DNA from: Bradyrhizobium iriomotense
GTDB lineage: Bacteria; Pseudomonadota; Alphaproteobacteria; Rhizobiales; Xanthobacteraceae
Reading direction: 5' to 3'
DNA length: 64,000 bases
NCBI RefSeq assembly: GCF_018130765.1
Contig: NZ_JAFCJZ010000002.1
Location: forward strand, 124,001-188,000
Positions 17,886 to 26,383 of this stretch are shown one piece after another. A program made the position numbers and the translations under genes. Below the pieces are notes generated by a model, which worked only from the letters and a program-made list of their open reading frames with translations, had not been told where the DNA came from and did not search any database. Within the stretch, counting starts at the first letter, position 1. Each line of letters starts with the position of its first letter.

Positions 17886-18750
17886 ATGCCGTCGTCGCTC
17901 GGCGGTCCTGGCCGATTGCTGAATTTCGACGAGGGCATGAAGACTCCATTCCTCGGCTTGGTGCTGGGATTCTGGGGCGTCTCGAACGTTCTGGTTATCG
18001 CCTGGTGGTGGGCCGACATATCCGACAGGTTTCGGCCTGGCGTGCTTAGCCTGCTCGTCGGCATTTCGATAGCCGTGCCGAAGATTCTGATCTGGATGCA
18101 CCCCGGACCGGATTTCAGATCATTCCTGATCGCGCACGGGGACTATTTCTCTATAAACTGGTTGGTCAACCTGCTTACCATGAAGCTCGCGGTGGCGGTC
18201 GCCAGTCTCTTCCTCGCGATCGTGATTGTGAGGACGTTTGCGTTGACTCGGACGATGGCCATCGTCCTTCCGGCATCACTACCGCGCCAATCTGACGAAC
18301 TGGAAGCGGTTCGACGCCAGTGGCGGCGGTGCTCTCCGCTTCTACGGCATCCATCTGATCGCGCTTCTTGCAGAGCTCGGTTACGACGACGTGGCGATGT
18401 CGATGCTCGCGGGGCCGTCGGACGCCGAGACATCGTCATGGGATGCCGTGTTCACTGCCAAAGGCCTGCCGTCATTCGCGCTACGCATCGACAGTCGCGC
18501 GCCGCATGCATGCTTTAGCATCGCGGCAGGACGGCGCGGGAAAAGCGATCTCACGATCGTCGACCAGCTTGACCCGTTTTCGTCGGTCCAGCGGAGCTCG
18601 ATGAACCTCCGCGATCCCAGGGTCGACGTGCTGGCGCAATTGTGCCGCTCGCTCGGCGAGGCCGATGCGGACCACGCGCGGCGTCAGTGCAAGATCATCG
18701 CGCTATGGGCGCGGATCGAGGCGGTCTCCCGCCGAGTATCCGCGTCCTGA
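17886..18750 (+). pseudogene. Membrane-anchored protein gene of unknown function, interrupted by a frameshift
   Basis: From the ATG at 17886 (GGAG nine bases upstream) one frame encodes about 120 residues with three hydrophobic segments, including FLGLVLGFWGVSNVLVIAWW. It then degenerates into arginine-rich sequence after about 18255. A different frame, open from 18247 to the stop at 18750, reads as good protein: HHYRANLTNWKRFDASGGG, FYGIHLIALLAELGYDDVA and a soluble C-terminus ending SRRVSAS. A one-base insertion (or two-base loss) between about 18244 and 18270 would explain it. It is either a real pseudogene or a sequencing error. No family is recognised. It follows the unknown pair closely. 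Confidence 0.65.
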
Positions 18751-18761
18751 GCTGTGCGCAA

Positions 18762-19601
18762 CTACCACACGCTCCGCCCGCCATCCATGACCAGGTTCTG
18801 CCCGGTCATGTAGCTCGACGCATCCGAGCAGAGGAACTGGACCGCGGCGCGATATTCGTCGACCTCGGCCATGCGCCCCATCGGAATCAGGCGAGTGAGC
18901 CGGTCTACGAAGGCCGGGTCCTGGTTGTTGAAGACGCCGCCCGGCGAGATCGCGTTGACGCGCACGCCGTGGTCGGCCCAGTAGGTCGCCAGATATTTCG
19001 TCAGGCCGATCAGCCCGTGCTTGATCACCGAGTAGGTCACGGGCTTCACCGGCTGTTCCTCCTCGCGCGTCACCTGCGGCTGGCGGTAGAGCCGCTGATC
19101 CGGCGCGATCACGCCGAGATCGGAGGCGATGTTGAGGATCACGCCGCGGCCGCGCCGGGCCATCTGGCCGCCGAACTCCTGCGCGCACAGCATCGCCCCG
19201 GTCAGGCCCACGGCGATCTCGGTCTGCCATTGCGGCACCGGGAAAGCCTCGAAGCGCGAGGAGTGCATGACGCCCGGGCTAGATGTCACCTTCGGATCGA
19301 TCGCAGCATTGTTGACGAGGATATCGACGGTAACGCCGCGGCCTGCGAGCTGCTCGCTCGCGGCGCGCACCGAATCCTGCTTGGTGACATCGAGTGCGAG
19401 CGCGATCAGATCGGCGGAGGGCGTGGCCTGTTTCAATGTGGCGATCGCCGCCTCGGCCTGCGCGAGGTTGATTTCGGTGACGACGACACGCGCGCCCGCC
19501 TCGGAGAGTGCGGCGACATGCTGCCGCCCGAGCAGGCCGCCGGCGCCGGTCACGAGCGCCGTGCGTCCGGCGAGATCATAGCGGGAGGAGGGGCTTGCCA
19601 T
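18762..19601 (-). CDS. SDR-family oxidoreductase, paralogue of the PtmA-like enzyme
   Basis: The 279-residue protein starts at the ATG at 19601, with AGGAG eight bases upstream. It has TGAGGLLGRQH at about 19-29, DILVNNAAI near 95, a catalytic TYSVIK (Tyr and Lys three apart), and a C-terminus ending YMTGQNLVMDGG. It shares APDQRLY and GLTKYLATYWADHGVRVN with the SDR at 3089-3910. The two therefore look like the products of a duplicated step, one per nonulosonate module. It starts 14 bases after the SDR at 19616-20377. The actual substrate is unknown. Confidence 0.82.
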   Translation of the reverse strand: MASPSSRYDLAGRTALVTGAGGLLGRQHVAALSEAGARVVVTEINLAQAEAAIATLKQATPSADLIALALDVTKQDSVRAASEQLAGRGVTVDILVNNAAIDPKVTSSPGVMHSSRFEAFPVPQWQTEIAVGLTGAMLCAQEFGGQMARRGRGVILNIASDLGVIAPDQRLYRQPQVTREEEQPVKPVTYSVIKHGLIGLTKYLATYWADHGVRVNAISPGGVFNNQDPAFVDRLTRLIPMGRMAEVDEYRAAVQFLCSDASSYMTGQNLVMDGGRSVW

Positions 19602-19615
19602 GGAAAAGCTCCTGT

Positions 19616-20377
19616 TCAGCTGCGCAACTGGCCGCCATCGGCGACCATGACACTGCCGGTGATGAAGGCGGCGCGGGGCGAGGCAAGGAACGCAACGAGG
19701 TCGGCGATCTCTTCGGGCTTGCCGAGCCGGCGCAGCGCCACCTCGCGCGCGAGCATGTCCTCGACCGCGGCCTTGTTCTCGGCGAGCTTGCGCGCCCAGG
19801 TCCCCTCGGCGGCGAGGATATTGCCCGGCGCGACGGCATTGATGCGGATGCCCTCGAGCGCCAGCGGTCGCGCCAATCCGCGCACTGTCGCGTTCAGCGC
19901 CGCCTTGGCGGCATAGTAGGTCACGGGAGCGCCCAGCGCGGCCATGCCCGCGATCGAGGAGATGCAGACGATGGACCGGTCGCCGCTGCCGCGCGCCAGC
20001 AGCGGCCGCGCCGCCTCGATCGTGTTTGTGGTGGCGAAGAGGTTGAGGTCCATCACCCGAGACCATTCCGCCGCGGTTTCCTGACCCGGCGGGACGGATG
20101 CGCCGCTGCCGACGTTGCAGACGAGGACGTCGAGGCGGCCCCATTGTTGTTCGACGTCCCGCACCAGTGTCGCGGCGGCGGCGGGATCGGTGACGTCGGC
20201 GATGTGGACCGAGTTCTGTCCGCCGACGGTCGCGCGCGCCGCATTTAGCGCATCCGAGCCGCGTGCAGCCAGCGCGACCTTCGCTCCCTCTGCGGCAAGT
20301 GCGGCGGCAATGGCAAGGCCGATGCCGCGGCTGGCGCCGGTGACGAGAGCGACGCGGCCTTCCAGCTCGAGCTTCAT
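19616..20377 (-). CDS. SDR-family oxidoreductase
   Basis: A classical SDR of 253 residues: VTGASRGIGLAIAAAL at about 13-28, DVLVCNVGSG near 90 (a variant of NNAG with Cys-Asn-Val), catalytic Ser in CISSIAG and Tyr-Lys in TYYAAKAAL, and a terminal VADGGQLRS. The usual NNAG motif is altered, which may change cofactor-side packing but leaves the catalytic triad. It overlaps the TIM-barrel gene upstream by four bases and so belongs to the second nonulosonate operon. It resembles FabG-like and glucose-dehydrogenase-like SDRs; the substrate is not deducible. Confidence 0.8.
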   Translation of the reverse strand: MKLELEGRVALVTGASRGIGLAIAAALAAEGAKVALAARGSDALNAARATVGGQNSVHIADVTDPAAAATLVRDVEQQWGRLDVLVCNVGSGASVPPGQETAAEWSRVMDLNLFATTNTIEAARPLLARGSGDRSIVCISSIAGMAALGAPVTYYAAKAALNATVRGLARPLALEGIRINAVAPGNILAAEGTWARKLAENKAAVEDMLAREVALRRLGKPEEIADLVAFLASPRAAFITGSVMVADGGQLRS

Positions 20378-21222
20378 CGCGCCGCGTCCTCGATCCAGCC
20401 GACCGTCATGTCGCGATATTTTGCGAGCGCGCCGGCATGGTCGCCGTCGGCGGCGCGTGCGGTCTGCAGGATGTACTGCCCCCTGTAGCCGGAGCGCTCG
20501 ATCAGCCGGATCGTCTTGGCGAGGTCGGCGTTGCCGGTGCCGAGGGGCACGGTGGTGCCGCCGCGAACGCGGTCCTTCACGTGCACATTGAGGATTCGCG
20601 GCGCGTAGGCTTCGATCTCCTCGCTGCTGTCATAGCCGAGCGAGGCGCTGTTGCCGCTGTCGTAGTTGACGCCGAAGACGTCTGCCGGAAAAGCCTCCAT
20701 GAAGCGGGCGAGATCACTCGGCGGCAGATCGGATTCGAAGACGATCTTGACGTTCTGTCTGACAAGCTGTTCGCGGCGGGCGATCAGCACCCGCTTGAGC
20801 GTGTCGCTCTCGCTCTCGCGTTCGATCTTGCCGTTGTCGACCAGCGGGATCACGACGAACTCGATGCCGATCCGGCTGCAGGCGGCAATCAGCAGATCGA
20901 GATCGCCGACGAGAGCGTCGCGCACGACGGCGTCGACCTTCCAGAACGGCGCCTGCATGAAGCAGTCGCCGGTCAGGCTCGGAATGCGCAGGCCGTTCTC
21001 GCGCGCCAGGGCGATGATCTCCGCCTGGCCGGCTTCGGTCGTGAGCGGATTTTCCCGCAGCCGTTCCTGATCGATGGTCCATTCCATCCGTGTCAGGCCA
21101 AGCGCCTTGGCGCGGGGAAATTCCTCGCGCCATTCATCCCACGGAAACGCCTGGATCTTGCCGTCGACCAGTGCCGACAGGCGCCCCTGCATGAAGCCGA
21201 TGCGTTGCAATGTTGCGGTCAC
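20374..21222 (-). CDS. Xylose-isomerase-like TIM-barrel sugar isomerase/epimerase
   Basis: The 282-residue protein has the AP-endonuclease-2/xylose-isomerase-like fold. It begins GFMQGRLS, then MEWTID, with metal-site candidates in IVFESDLPPSD (Glu), VNYDSGNSASLG (Asp), NVHVKDR (His, Asp) and a final YILQTAR region where the last metal ligand, usually Glu, appears as Gln. That substitution could reduce or alter activity. These enzymes isomerise or epimerise keto sugars at a metal centre. It overlaps both neighbours by four bases. The NeuB fusion encoded at 22665-24590 carries another domain of the same superfamily at its C-terminus. Confidence 0.78.
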   Translation of the reverse strand: MTATLQRIGFMQGRLSALVDGKIQAFPWDEWREEFPRAKALGLTRMEWTIDQERLRENPLTTEAGQAEIIALARENGLRIPSLTGDCFMQAPFWKVDAVVRDALVGDLDLLIAACSRIGIEFVVIPLVDNGKIERESESDTLKRVLIARREQLVRQNVKIVFESDLPPSDLARFMEAFPADVFGVNYDSGNSASLGYDSSEEIEAYAPRILNVHVKDRVRGGTTVPLGTGNADLAKTIRLIERSGYRGQYILQTARAADGDHAGALAKYRDMTVGWIEDAAR

Positions 21223-21983
21223 GACTTGCTATCCGAACTGATGGCGAGGCCCTTGGCGGTCCAGCCGCCGTCGACGAAGATCTCCTGGCCGGTCACATAG
21301 GCCGAGGCGTCCGATGCCAGGAAGATGGCGGCGCCGACCATGTCGGCGGGTTGCCCCCAGCGGCCGAGCATGGTGTGGCGGCGCCGGTCTTCGTGCATGA
21401 CGGGATCGGCAAAACTCTTCGCAGTCATCTCGGTCGCGACGTAACCGGGCGCCAGCGCGTTGACGCGGATGCCGTCGCTCGCGTAGTCGGCGGCAAGCGC
21501 GCGGGTCAGGCCGGAGAGGCCCGCCTTCGCCGCGACGTAACCGGGATTGCCGGGGAAGCCGCGGGTCGAATTGATGCTGGTGACGTTGATGATCGCGGCC
21601 GAGCCCGTGGTCTTGAGCAGCGGATAGGCGGCAAGGATCGTGGCGTAGACGCCGGTGAGGTCGGTCGCGACCGTGCTGCGGAAGCGAGCCAGCTCGCTTT
21701 CGGCACCCTGCGGGGGAAGGCTGATGCCGGCTGCGTTGACCAATGCGTCGATACGACCGCCTTGCGCCGCGATGGCATCGAACGCGCGCCCGATCGCGGC
21801 ATCGTCGGAGAGATCGCAAGCCATTGCAGTGACGCCGTGCGGCGCGGTCCCGGAACGGCTGAGACCGAACACCGTGGCGCCGGCCTCCTTGAGGCCGGCC
21901 GCAATCGCAGCGCCGATACCGCGCGAGGCGCCGGTGACGACCGCGATCTTGCCGGCAAGAGAGAAGGCGCTGAGATCAGGCAT
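21219..21983 (-). CDS. SDR-family oxidoreductase
   Basis: The protein has 254 residues from the ATG at 21983, which lies just inside the end of the upstream CMP-sugar synthetase (eight-base overlap). Features are VTGASRGIGAAIAAGL at about 14-29, DALVNAAGIS near 85, catalytic Ser in NVTSINS, YVAAKAGLSGLTRALA with Tyr and Lys, and a terminal VTGQEIFVDGGW. It is the third SDR in the second nonulosonate module. Its closest look-alikes in general are gluconate 5-dehydrogenase and 3-oxoacyl-ACP reductase types. The substrate is presumably a sugar of this module. Confidence 0.8.
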   Translation of the reverse strand: MPDLSAFSLAGKIAVVTGASRGIGAAIAAGLKEAGATVFGLSRSGTAPHGVTAMACDLSDDAAIGRAFDAIAAQGGRIDALVNAAGISLPPQGAESELARFRSTVATDLTGVYATILAAYPLLKTTGSAAIINVTSINSTRGFPGNPGYVAAKAGLSGLTRALAADYASDGIRVNALAPGYVATEMTAKSFADPVMHEDRRRHTMLGRWGQPADMVGAAIFLASDASAYVTGQEIFVDGGWTAKGLAISSDSKS

Positions 21984-22665
21984 AGCCGTAACTGCGCATG
22001 ATGGCGCCGCAGAGCTTGACATCTTCCGGGCGGTCGATCTGGAACATCTTGTGGCGCTCCATCACGTGAAAGCCGATCTTGCCGCCGAGACGGTTGTTCT
22101 GCTCGCGCAGGAGTGAAGGAATCAACACGTAGAACGAGCCGTTCTCCAAATAGCGCGTCTCGATCTGTTGCCGCATGCGGCGGTTGCGATAGTCGTAGTT
22201 GATCGGCTCCGGCCCGTTTTGGCCGATGCGCCAGTTGAAATAATCCTCGACCTCGCAAACCGAGAGCAGGCTGTCGAGCTGCTCGCGATCGAAGGTCGCG
22301 AGCGCCGCCTCGATGTCGCCGGGCTCGCGGATCGGCGAGGTCGCCTGCAGCGCGACGATGCGCTCGAAGCGGCCCATCCGCTCGTCGACGGCCTCGAGCG
22401 CGTGCAGCCAGGCGGATTCAGAGGAGGCGAGATCGCCCGAAATGTCGTCGGGACGCCGCACGCCCACCGCACCGGCAGCTTCCGCCACTTCCAGAATCCG
22501 GTCGCTGTCGGACGAGACCGCCACCACATCGACGCCCTGCGCGGCGCGCGCCTGCTCGACCGTCCAGGCGATCAGCGGCTTGCCGCAGAGATCGAGCAGG
22601 TTCTTGTGTGGGATGCCCTTGGAGCCGCCGCGTGCGGCGATCACGGCCAGCGTCTTGCGCGCCAT
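21976..22665 (-). CDS. Second CMP-nonulosonate synthetase (NeuA family)
   Basis: The 229-residue protein starts at 22665, overlapping the stop of the NeuB fusion (ATGA). The CTP-binding motif AARGGSKGIPHKN is at residues 10-22, followed by VSSDSDRIL, LQATSPIREPGDIE and a terminal FQIDRPEDVKLC, equivalent to the ID-x-x-x-D end motif of the family. It differs strongly from the first copy at 3924-4622, particularly after residue 110 (NWRIGQNGPEPINYDYR region). It would activate the product of the NeuB fusion to a CMP-sugar. The identity of that sugar is not known. Confidence 0.87.
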   Translation of the reverse strand: MARKTLAVIAARGGSKGIPHKNLLDLCGKPLIAWTVEQARAAQGVDVVAVSSDSDRILEVAEAAGAVGVRRPDDISGDLASSESAWLHALEAVDERMGRFERIVALQATSPIREPGDIEAALATFDREQLDSLLSVCEVEDYFNWRIGQNGPEPINYDYRNRRMRQQIETRYLENGSFYVLIPSLLREQNNRLGGKIGFHVMERHKMFQIDRPEDVKLCGAIMRSYGYA

Positions 22666-24590
22666 CAGATGTGTCCCTCGAGGCGCTCGAGCGCGGTCCA
22701 GAAGCCTTCGCCCATGTTCTTGTGGCCCTGCCAGATCTCGGGAATGAAGGATGCGTCGGGCGCATGCTTGCGCAGCACCCGTCCGATCTCGTCGAAGTCG
22801 ATCTCGCCTTCGCCGATCTGCAGGCCTTCGCCGTCGAGCCCCTTGGCGTCGCCGAAATGCAGATGCGCGGTATGAGGGCCGAGCTGGGCGAGGCCTTGCG
22901 CGAAGTCGAAACCGAAATGATTGGCGGCGAGCTTGGTGTGCGAGATGTCCACGCACATGCGCAGGTCGTGCTTGGCGCAGAACGCGGCCGACTCGTCCGG
23001 GAAGATGAAGATGTTCTGGTGGCGCTGGCCGCCGAAATGCCAGGGGAAGGGCGCCATGGTCTGCGGCGTCAGCTCGACGCCGTCCATATCGAGCTCCTTC
23101 AGGCTCTGCGCGAAGATGCGGTAGCGCTCGGCCTTCTCTTCCGGGGGCAACGGCTCGTCCATGGTGAAGCCGCCGATATTGGCGACGATCGGCGGTCGCT
23201 TCGTCTTGGGAAAGAACTTCTTCAGGCCGCGGGTGATGTCGATCACCGCCTGCGTCTGCTCGAGCGAGTAGCGGCGCAGCGCCTCGTCGGGCGTTGCGAG
23301 GTCCATCAGCTTGGAGCCGGCGAACAGTTCCGGCGCATGCACGACGAAGCCGATATCGTAGGTGCCGGAGAGATAGGCCGCCGGATCGCGCTCCATGTCG
23401 CTATAGCTGAGATGGAATTCGAGGATGTCGGGCTCGCAGATCTCGAGGAAGCGCTCGGTATCGTGATAGCGCACTGGCACGCCCCAGGGCCGGTCGAAGC
23501 GGTAGCGCCGCGCCTTCGCGATACCCGCTTCGAGGTCGCTTTGGAAGAAATAGTCGTCGGCTGCCATCCTGCGCTTGAGAGTCTTGCCGATCAGGGCCGG
23601 CATCTTCAGCGGCGACAGGCCCTGGCCCGGGCTCTTCACGGCGATGTCGTTCTCGGAGATGACCGTGCCGGGTTCGATGTCGCGCGCAGCGACGAGGCTC
23701 TTTGCGAGATTCTCGCGGTTGATCAGCTCGCCCTGGCTGAGCGCGCGCTCGGCGAGCTTTTCGCCGCACGCCGCTTCCACCTCGCGGATGCCGGTGACGA
23801 GTGCCTTGAATTCCTCCGGCTCCAGGCTCGCGGCATGGTCCGGGCCTTCCATCTCGCGGTCGAGCGTGATGTGACGCTCGATCACGACGGCACCGAGAGC
23901 GACCGCCGCGGTCGACACCGCGGTGCCGCGCTCATGGCCGGAATAGCCGACGAGCGGGTGGATTTCCCGCAGCGTCTCCATGAAGCGCAGATGGATGTTG
24001 TGCAGCGCTGCGGGATAGGTGCTCTGGCAATGCAGCAGCACGTAGCCGGCGTTGCGCTCGTCGAGGAATTTGGCCACAGTCCTGATCTCGTCCGTGGTAC
24101 TCATGCCGGTCGAGACGATCAGCGTCTTGCCGGTCGCGGCAAGCCGGACGAGCAGGGGAAGGTTGGTCAGATCGGCGGACGCAACCTTGTAGGCCTGCAC
24201 GCCGAAGCCTTCGAGCACCGCGACGCTCTTCGCATCCCAGGGTGTGCAGAGATATTGAATGCCTTTCGAGGCGCAGTAGTCGGCGATCTTCTTCTGCTGC
24301 TCCGTGGTCAGCTCGAAGCGGCGGAGCAGGTCGAGCGTGTACTCGACGGCGAGGTCGTCGTCCTTTCCGGAGAGCGAGGAAGCGCGATAGACCTCGTCGA
24401 GCTTGCGCATCTGGAATTTGGCGCAGTCGGCGCCGGCCGCGACCGCGGCATCGACCAGTGCGATGGCGCGGTCGAAATCGCCGTTATGGTTGTTGCCGAT
24501 CTCGGCGATCACGTAGCAGGGCTCGCCCTCGCCCAGGAGGCGGTTGCCGATACGGACTGGAGCTGGCTGTTTGGGCGGTATCATTAACAT
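22665..24590 (-). CDS. NeuB synthase - SAF - TIM-barrel isomerase fusion protein
   Basis: The protein has 641 residues from the ATG at 24590 (a second ATG lies two codons on). Residues 20-290 are a NeuB barrel: VIAEIGNNHNGD at 27-38, CAKFQMRK near 57-64, STGMSTTDEI at 160-169, GYSGHERG and IERHITLDR. Residues ~295-350 are a SAF domain. Residues 365-641 form a xylose-isomerase-like TIM barrel that keeps candidate metal and catalytic residues: HAPE at 418-421, Asp548 and His551 in VDISHTKL, HLHFGDAKG at 576-584, Glu618 in PEIWQGHKN. Typical NeuB proteins are about 350 residues and end after SAF. The extra domain probably prepares or modifies the sugar substrate in place. Confidence 0.88.
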   Translation of the reverse strand: MLMIPPKQPAPVRIGNRLLGEGEPCYVIAEIGNNHNGDFDRAIALVDAAVAAGADCAKFQMRKLDEVYRASSLSGKDDDLAVEYTLDLLRRFELTTEQQKKIADYCASKGIQYLCTPWDAKSVAVLEGFGVQAYKVASADLTNLPLLVRLAATGKTLIVSTGMSTTDEIRTVAKFLDERNAGYVLLHCQSTYPAALHNIHLRFMETLREIHPLVGYSGHERGTAVSTAAVALGAVVIERHITLDREMEGPDHAASLEPEEFKALVTGIREVEAACGEKLAERALSQGELINRENLAKSLVAARDIEPGTVISENDIAVKSPGQGLSPLKMPALIGKTLKRRMAADDYFFQSDLEAGIAKARRYRFDRPWGVPVRYHDTERFLEICEPDILEFHLSYSDMERDPAAYLSGTYDIGFVVHAPELFAGSKLMDLATPDEALRRYSLEQTQAVIDITRGLKKFFPKTKRPPIVANIGGFTMDEPLPPEEKAERYRIFAQSLKELDMDGVELTPQTMAPFPWHFGGQRHQNIFIFPDESAAFCAKHDLRMCVDISHTKLAANHFGFDFAQGLAQLGPHTAHLHFGDAKGLDGEGLQIGEGEIDFDEIGRVLRKHAPDASFIPEIWQGHKNMGEGFWTALERLEGHI

Positions 24591-24604
24591 TCTCGTCCCA
24601 CGCG

Positions 24605-25981
24605 TCAGGCGGATCGCGCTGGAAGGCGCGATTTCCACGTCCGCAGTCCATTTTCTTCGAACATGATGCGCGAGCAGCTATGCCCCTGCTGCTCCAGCGC
24701 CGCGATCAGCTGGTAGCGTTCGAACGGACGCACGAAGAACAAGAAGTAGCCGCCGCCGCCGGCGCCCAGCAGCTTGCCGCCGACCGCGCCGTGCGATTTG
24801 GCGAAATCATAGAGGGCGTCGAGCTCGCCGGAGGAGATCTTCGAGCTGAGCTTGCGCTTGGCGTGCCAGGCTTCGTCGATCAGGCGTCCGCAATCCTGCA
24901 GCCGGCCGCGCAGGAGATGCTTGCGGATCTCGCGCGTCACCTCCTTCTGCTTGGCGGCAGCGCTCACTGCGTCAGTCGTCTCGTGCTGTGCCTTCTGGTC
25001 GCGATGGATCGCCCCGGAGTCGCGGCCCGCGCCGGTGTAGCAGAGCACGAGGCTCTCCTCGAGCTCGGCGATGATGTTGGCGTCGAGGCGCAGCGGTACG
25101 ATGGTGTTCTGATCGGAAGAGAACTCCATGTGGTTGAAGCCGCCGAACACGGTGGCGTATTGATCCTGCCATCCGCCGGGAATGTTGAGCATCAATCGCT
25201 CGGCCTGGAACGCCATTTCCGCGATCTCGTGCCGATCCCATTGGTCGCTGCGGAATTCGTTGAAGCAGCCGATGATGGCGGAAGAGACCACCGCCGATCC
25301 GCCGAGGCCTGAGCCGACCGGGAAGTCGGCGGAGACCTCGAGCTCGAACCCGTAGGTCGGCTTGATCAGGCGCACCACTGATTTGATCAGGGCGAGATCG
25401 CCGCCCGTGCCGAGCTCGGCGAAACTGTTGGCCTCGACCGTGCGGCGAAAATCGTGCGAATAGATCCGGATGCGGGGATCGCTCCGGCGCCGCAACGTTG
25501 CGTGCGCGTACATCTTGATCGTGGCGCTGATCACCGCGCCGCCGTCATTCGCGACGAAGTAGTGCGTCAGATCGGTGCCGCCGCCGGAGAAGGAGATGCG
25601 GACCGGCGAGCGCGCGCGCGCGAACACCTCGCTCTCCTCCGACAGGTTGAACAGCTCGCGGCTGAACACGTCGACCAGCCGGCCCTCGATATCGAGGATG
25701 GGCACGACATGCACGCGCTGGTCGAGCAGCTTGAGGATCTGCTCCCGCGGTCCCCCCGCCTGCGCCCAGACGAAGTTGCGGTTGATGCAGGCTGCCACCT
25801 GGTCGTGGATCGTGACGCCCGCCAGCATCCGCCGGCGGATGTCGCCATCGGTCACCGCGCCGACGATTCGTCCGGCCGCGTCCTGCGCGAAGAGGATACC
25901 GAGCATGTTGGCGTTGAGGCGCCGAAAGGCTTCCTCAATGGTCTCGGTTTCGGCGATCGTGAGATGGCTCGTTTCTGCCAA
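24605..25981 (-). CDS. CBS-domain GHMP sugar kinase, HddA-like
   Basis: Residues 1-115 (counting from the TTG at 25981) are a pair of CBS domains: GRIVGAVTDGDIRRRML and HVVPILDIEGRLVDVF. The rest is a GHMP kinase: ARSPVRISFSGGGTDLTHYF near 125, the phosphate-binding PVGSGLGGSAVV near 225, and GAVGGKLLGAGGGGYFLFF near the end. RISFSGGGTDL is typical of D-glycero-D-manno-heptose 7-phosphate kinase (HddA) and related enzymes. No strong ribosome site decides the start; an ATG at 26053 would add 24 poorly coding-like residues. It ends 14 bases before the NeuB fusion. Together with the HddC-GmhB fusion it suggests a GDP-heptose route. Confidence 0.83.
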   Translation of the reverse strand: MAETSHLTIAETETIEEAFRRLNANMLGILFAQDAAGRIVGAVTDGDIRRRMLAGVTIHDQVAACINRNFVWAQAGGPREQILKLLDQRVHVVPILDIEGRLVDVFSRELFNLSEESEVFARARSPVRISFSGGGTDLTHYFVANDGGAVISATIKMYAHATLRRRSDPRIRIYSHDFRRTVEANSFAELGTGGDLALIKSVVRLIKPTYGFELEVSADFPVGSGLGGSAVVSSAIIGCFNEFRSDQWDRHEIAEMAFQAERLMLNIPGGWQDQYATVFGGFNHMEFSSDQNTIVPLRLDANIIAELEESLVLCYTGAGRDSGAIHRDQKAQHETTDAVSAAAKQKEVTREIRKHLLRGRLQDCGRLIDEAWHAKRKLSSKISSGELDALYDFAKSHGAVGGKLLGAGGGGYFLFFVRPFERYQLIAALEQQGHSCSRIMFEENGLRTWKSRLPARSA

Positions 25982-26383
25982 TGGTATGGATCCAAAAAGG
26001 GGAAGGAATTTCAGGCCCTTAACCCCCGCGGCGAGCCGCCGAAAGCGTCGCATTTTTCGAGTCGTTAGATACGGCAGGGGGGCGGATCATGCAAGTTTCC
26101 CGGAATCGGGCCTCTAGGTGCCGCAAATGGGCTCATCAGCGCCGGAACCGGCTTCGTCAAGAGCCGGCTTTGGACATTGCGGGTCGCTCGCGGTGTCCCG
26201 CCCGGGATGGCTGCGCCACAGGCGATGCGGGGTCGGCCTGGGCTTGCCTGGTCTAGGGCTCGCCTTGCCTTGCCGTCTGCTTTGCCTGTATTTGACGAAC
26301 CCGGCACTTGCCGACGGCCGGCCTTGCCTGGGCCGGCCCGCGTCCGCGATCACCGGCGTTCACCGGTATGATGAAGGCTCTGC
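25982..26383. other. Divergent intergenic region between the CBS-kinase and WlbA-like genes
   Basis: About 400 bases (330 if the longer kinase start is right). No convincing gene is seen. The stretch 26240-26340 repeats short cTTGCCt/g units at least six times, giving it an unusual simple texture. It must hold the promoters of both divergent operons, but I could not pick consensus boxes with any confidence. Confidence 0.45.

Noticed and set aside
26240..26340. Repeated CTTGCC units as a CRISPR-like or VNTR array
   Set aside because: Spacing is irregular and units are only six or seven bases, more likely compositional noise or a local slippage product.
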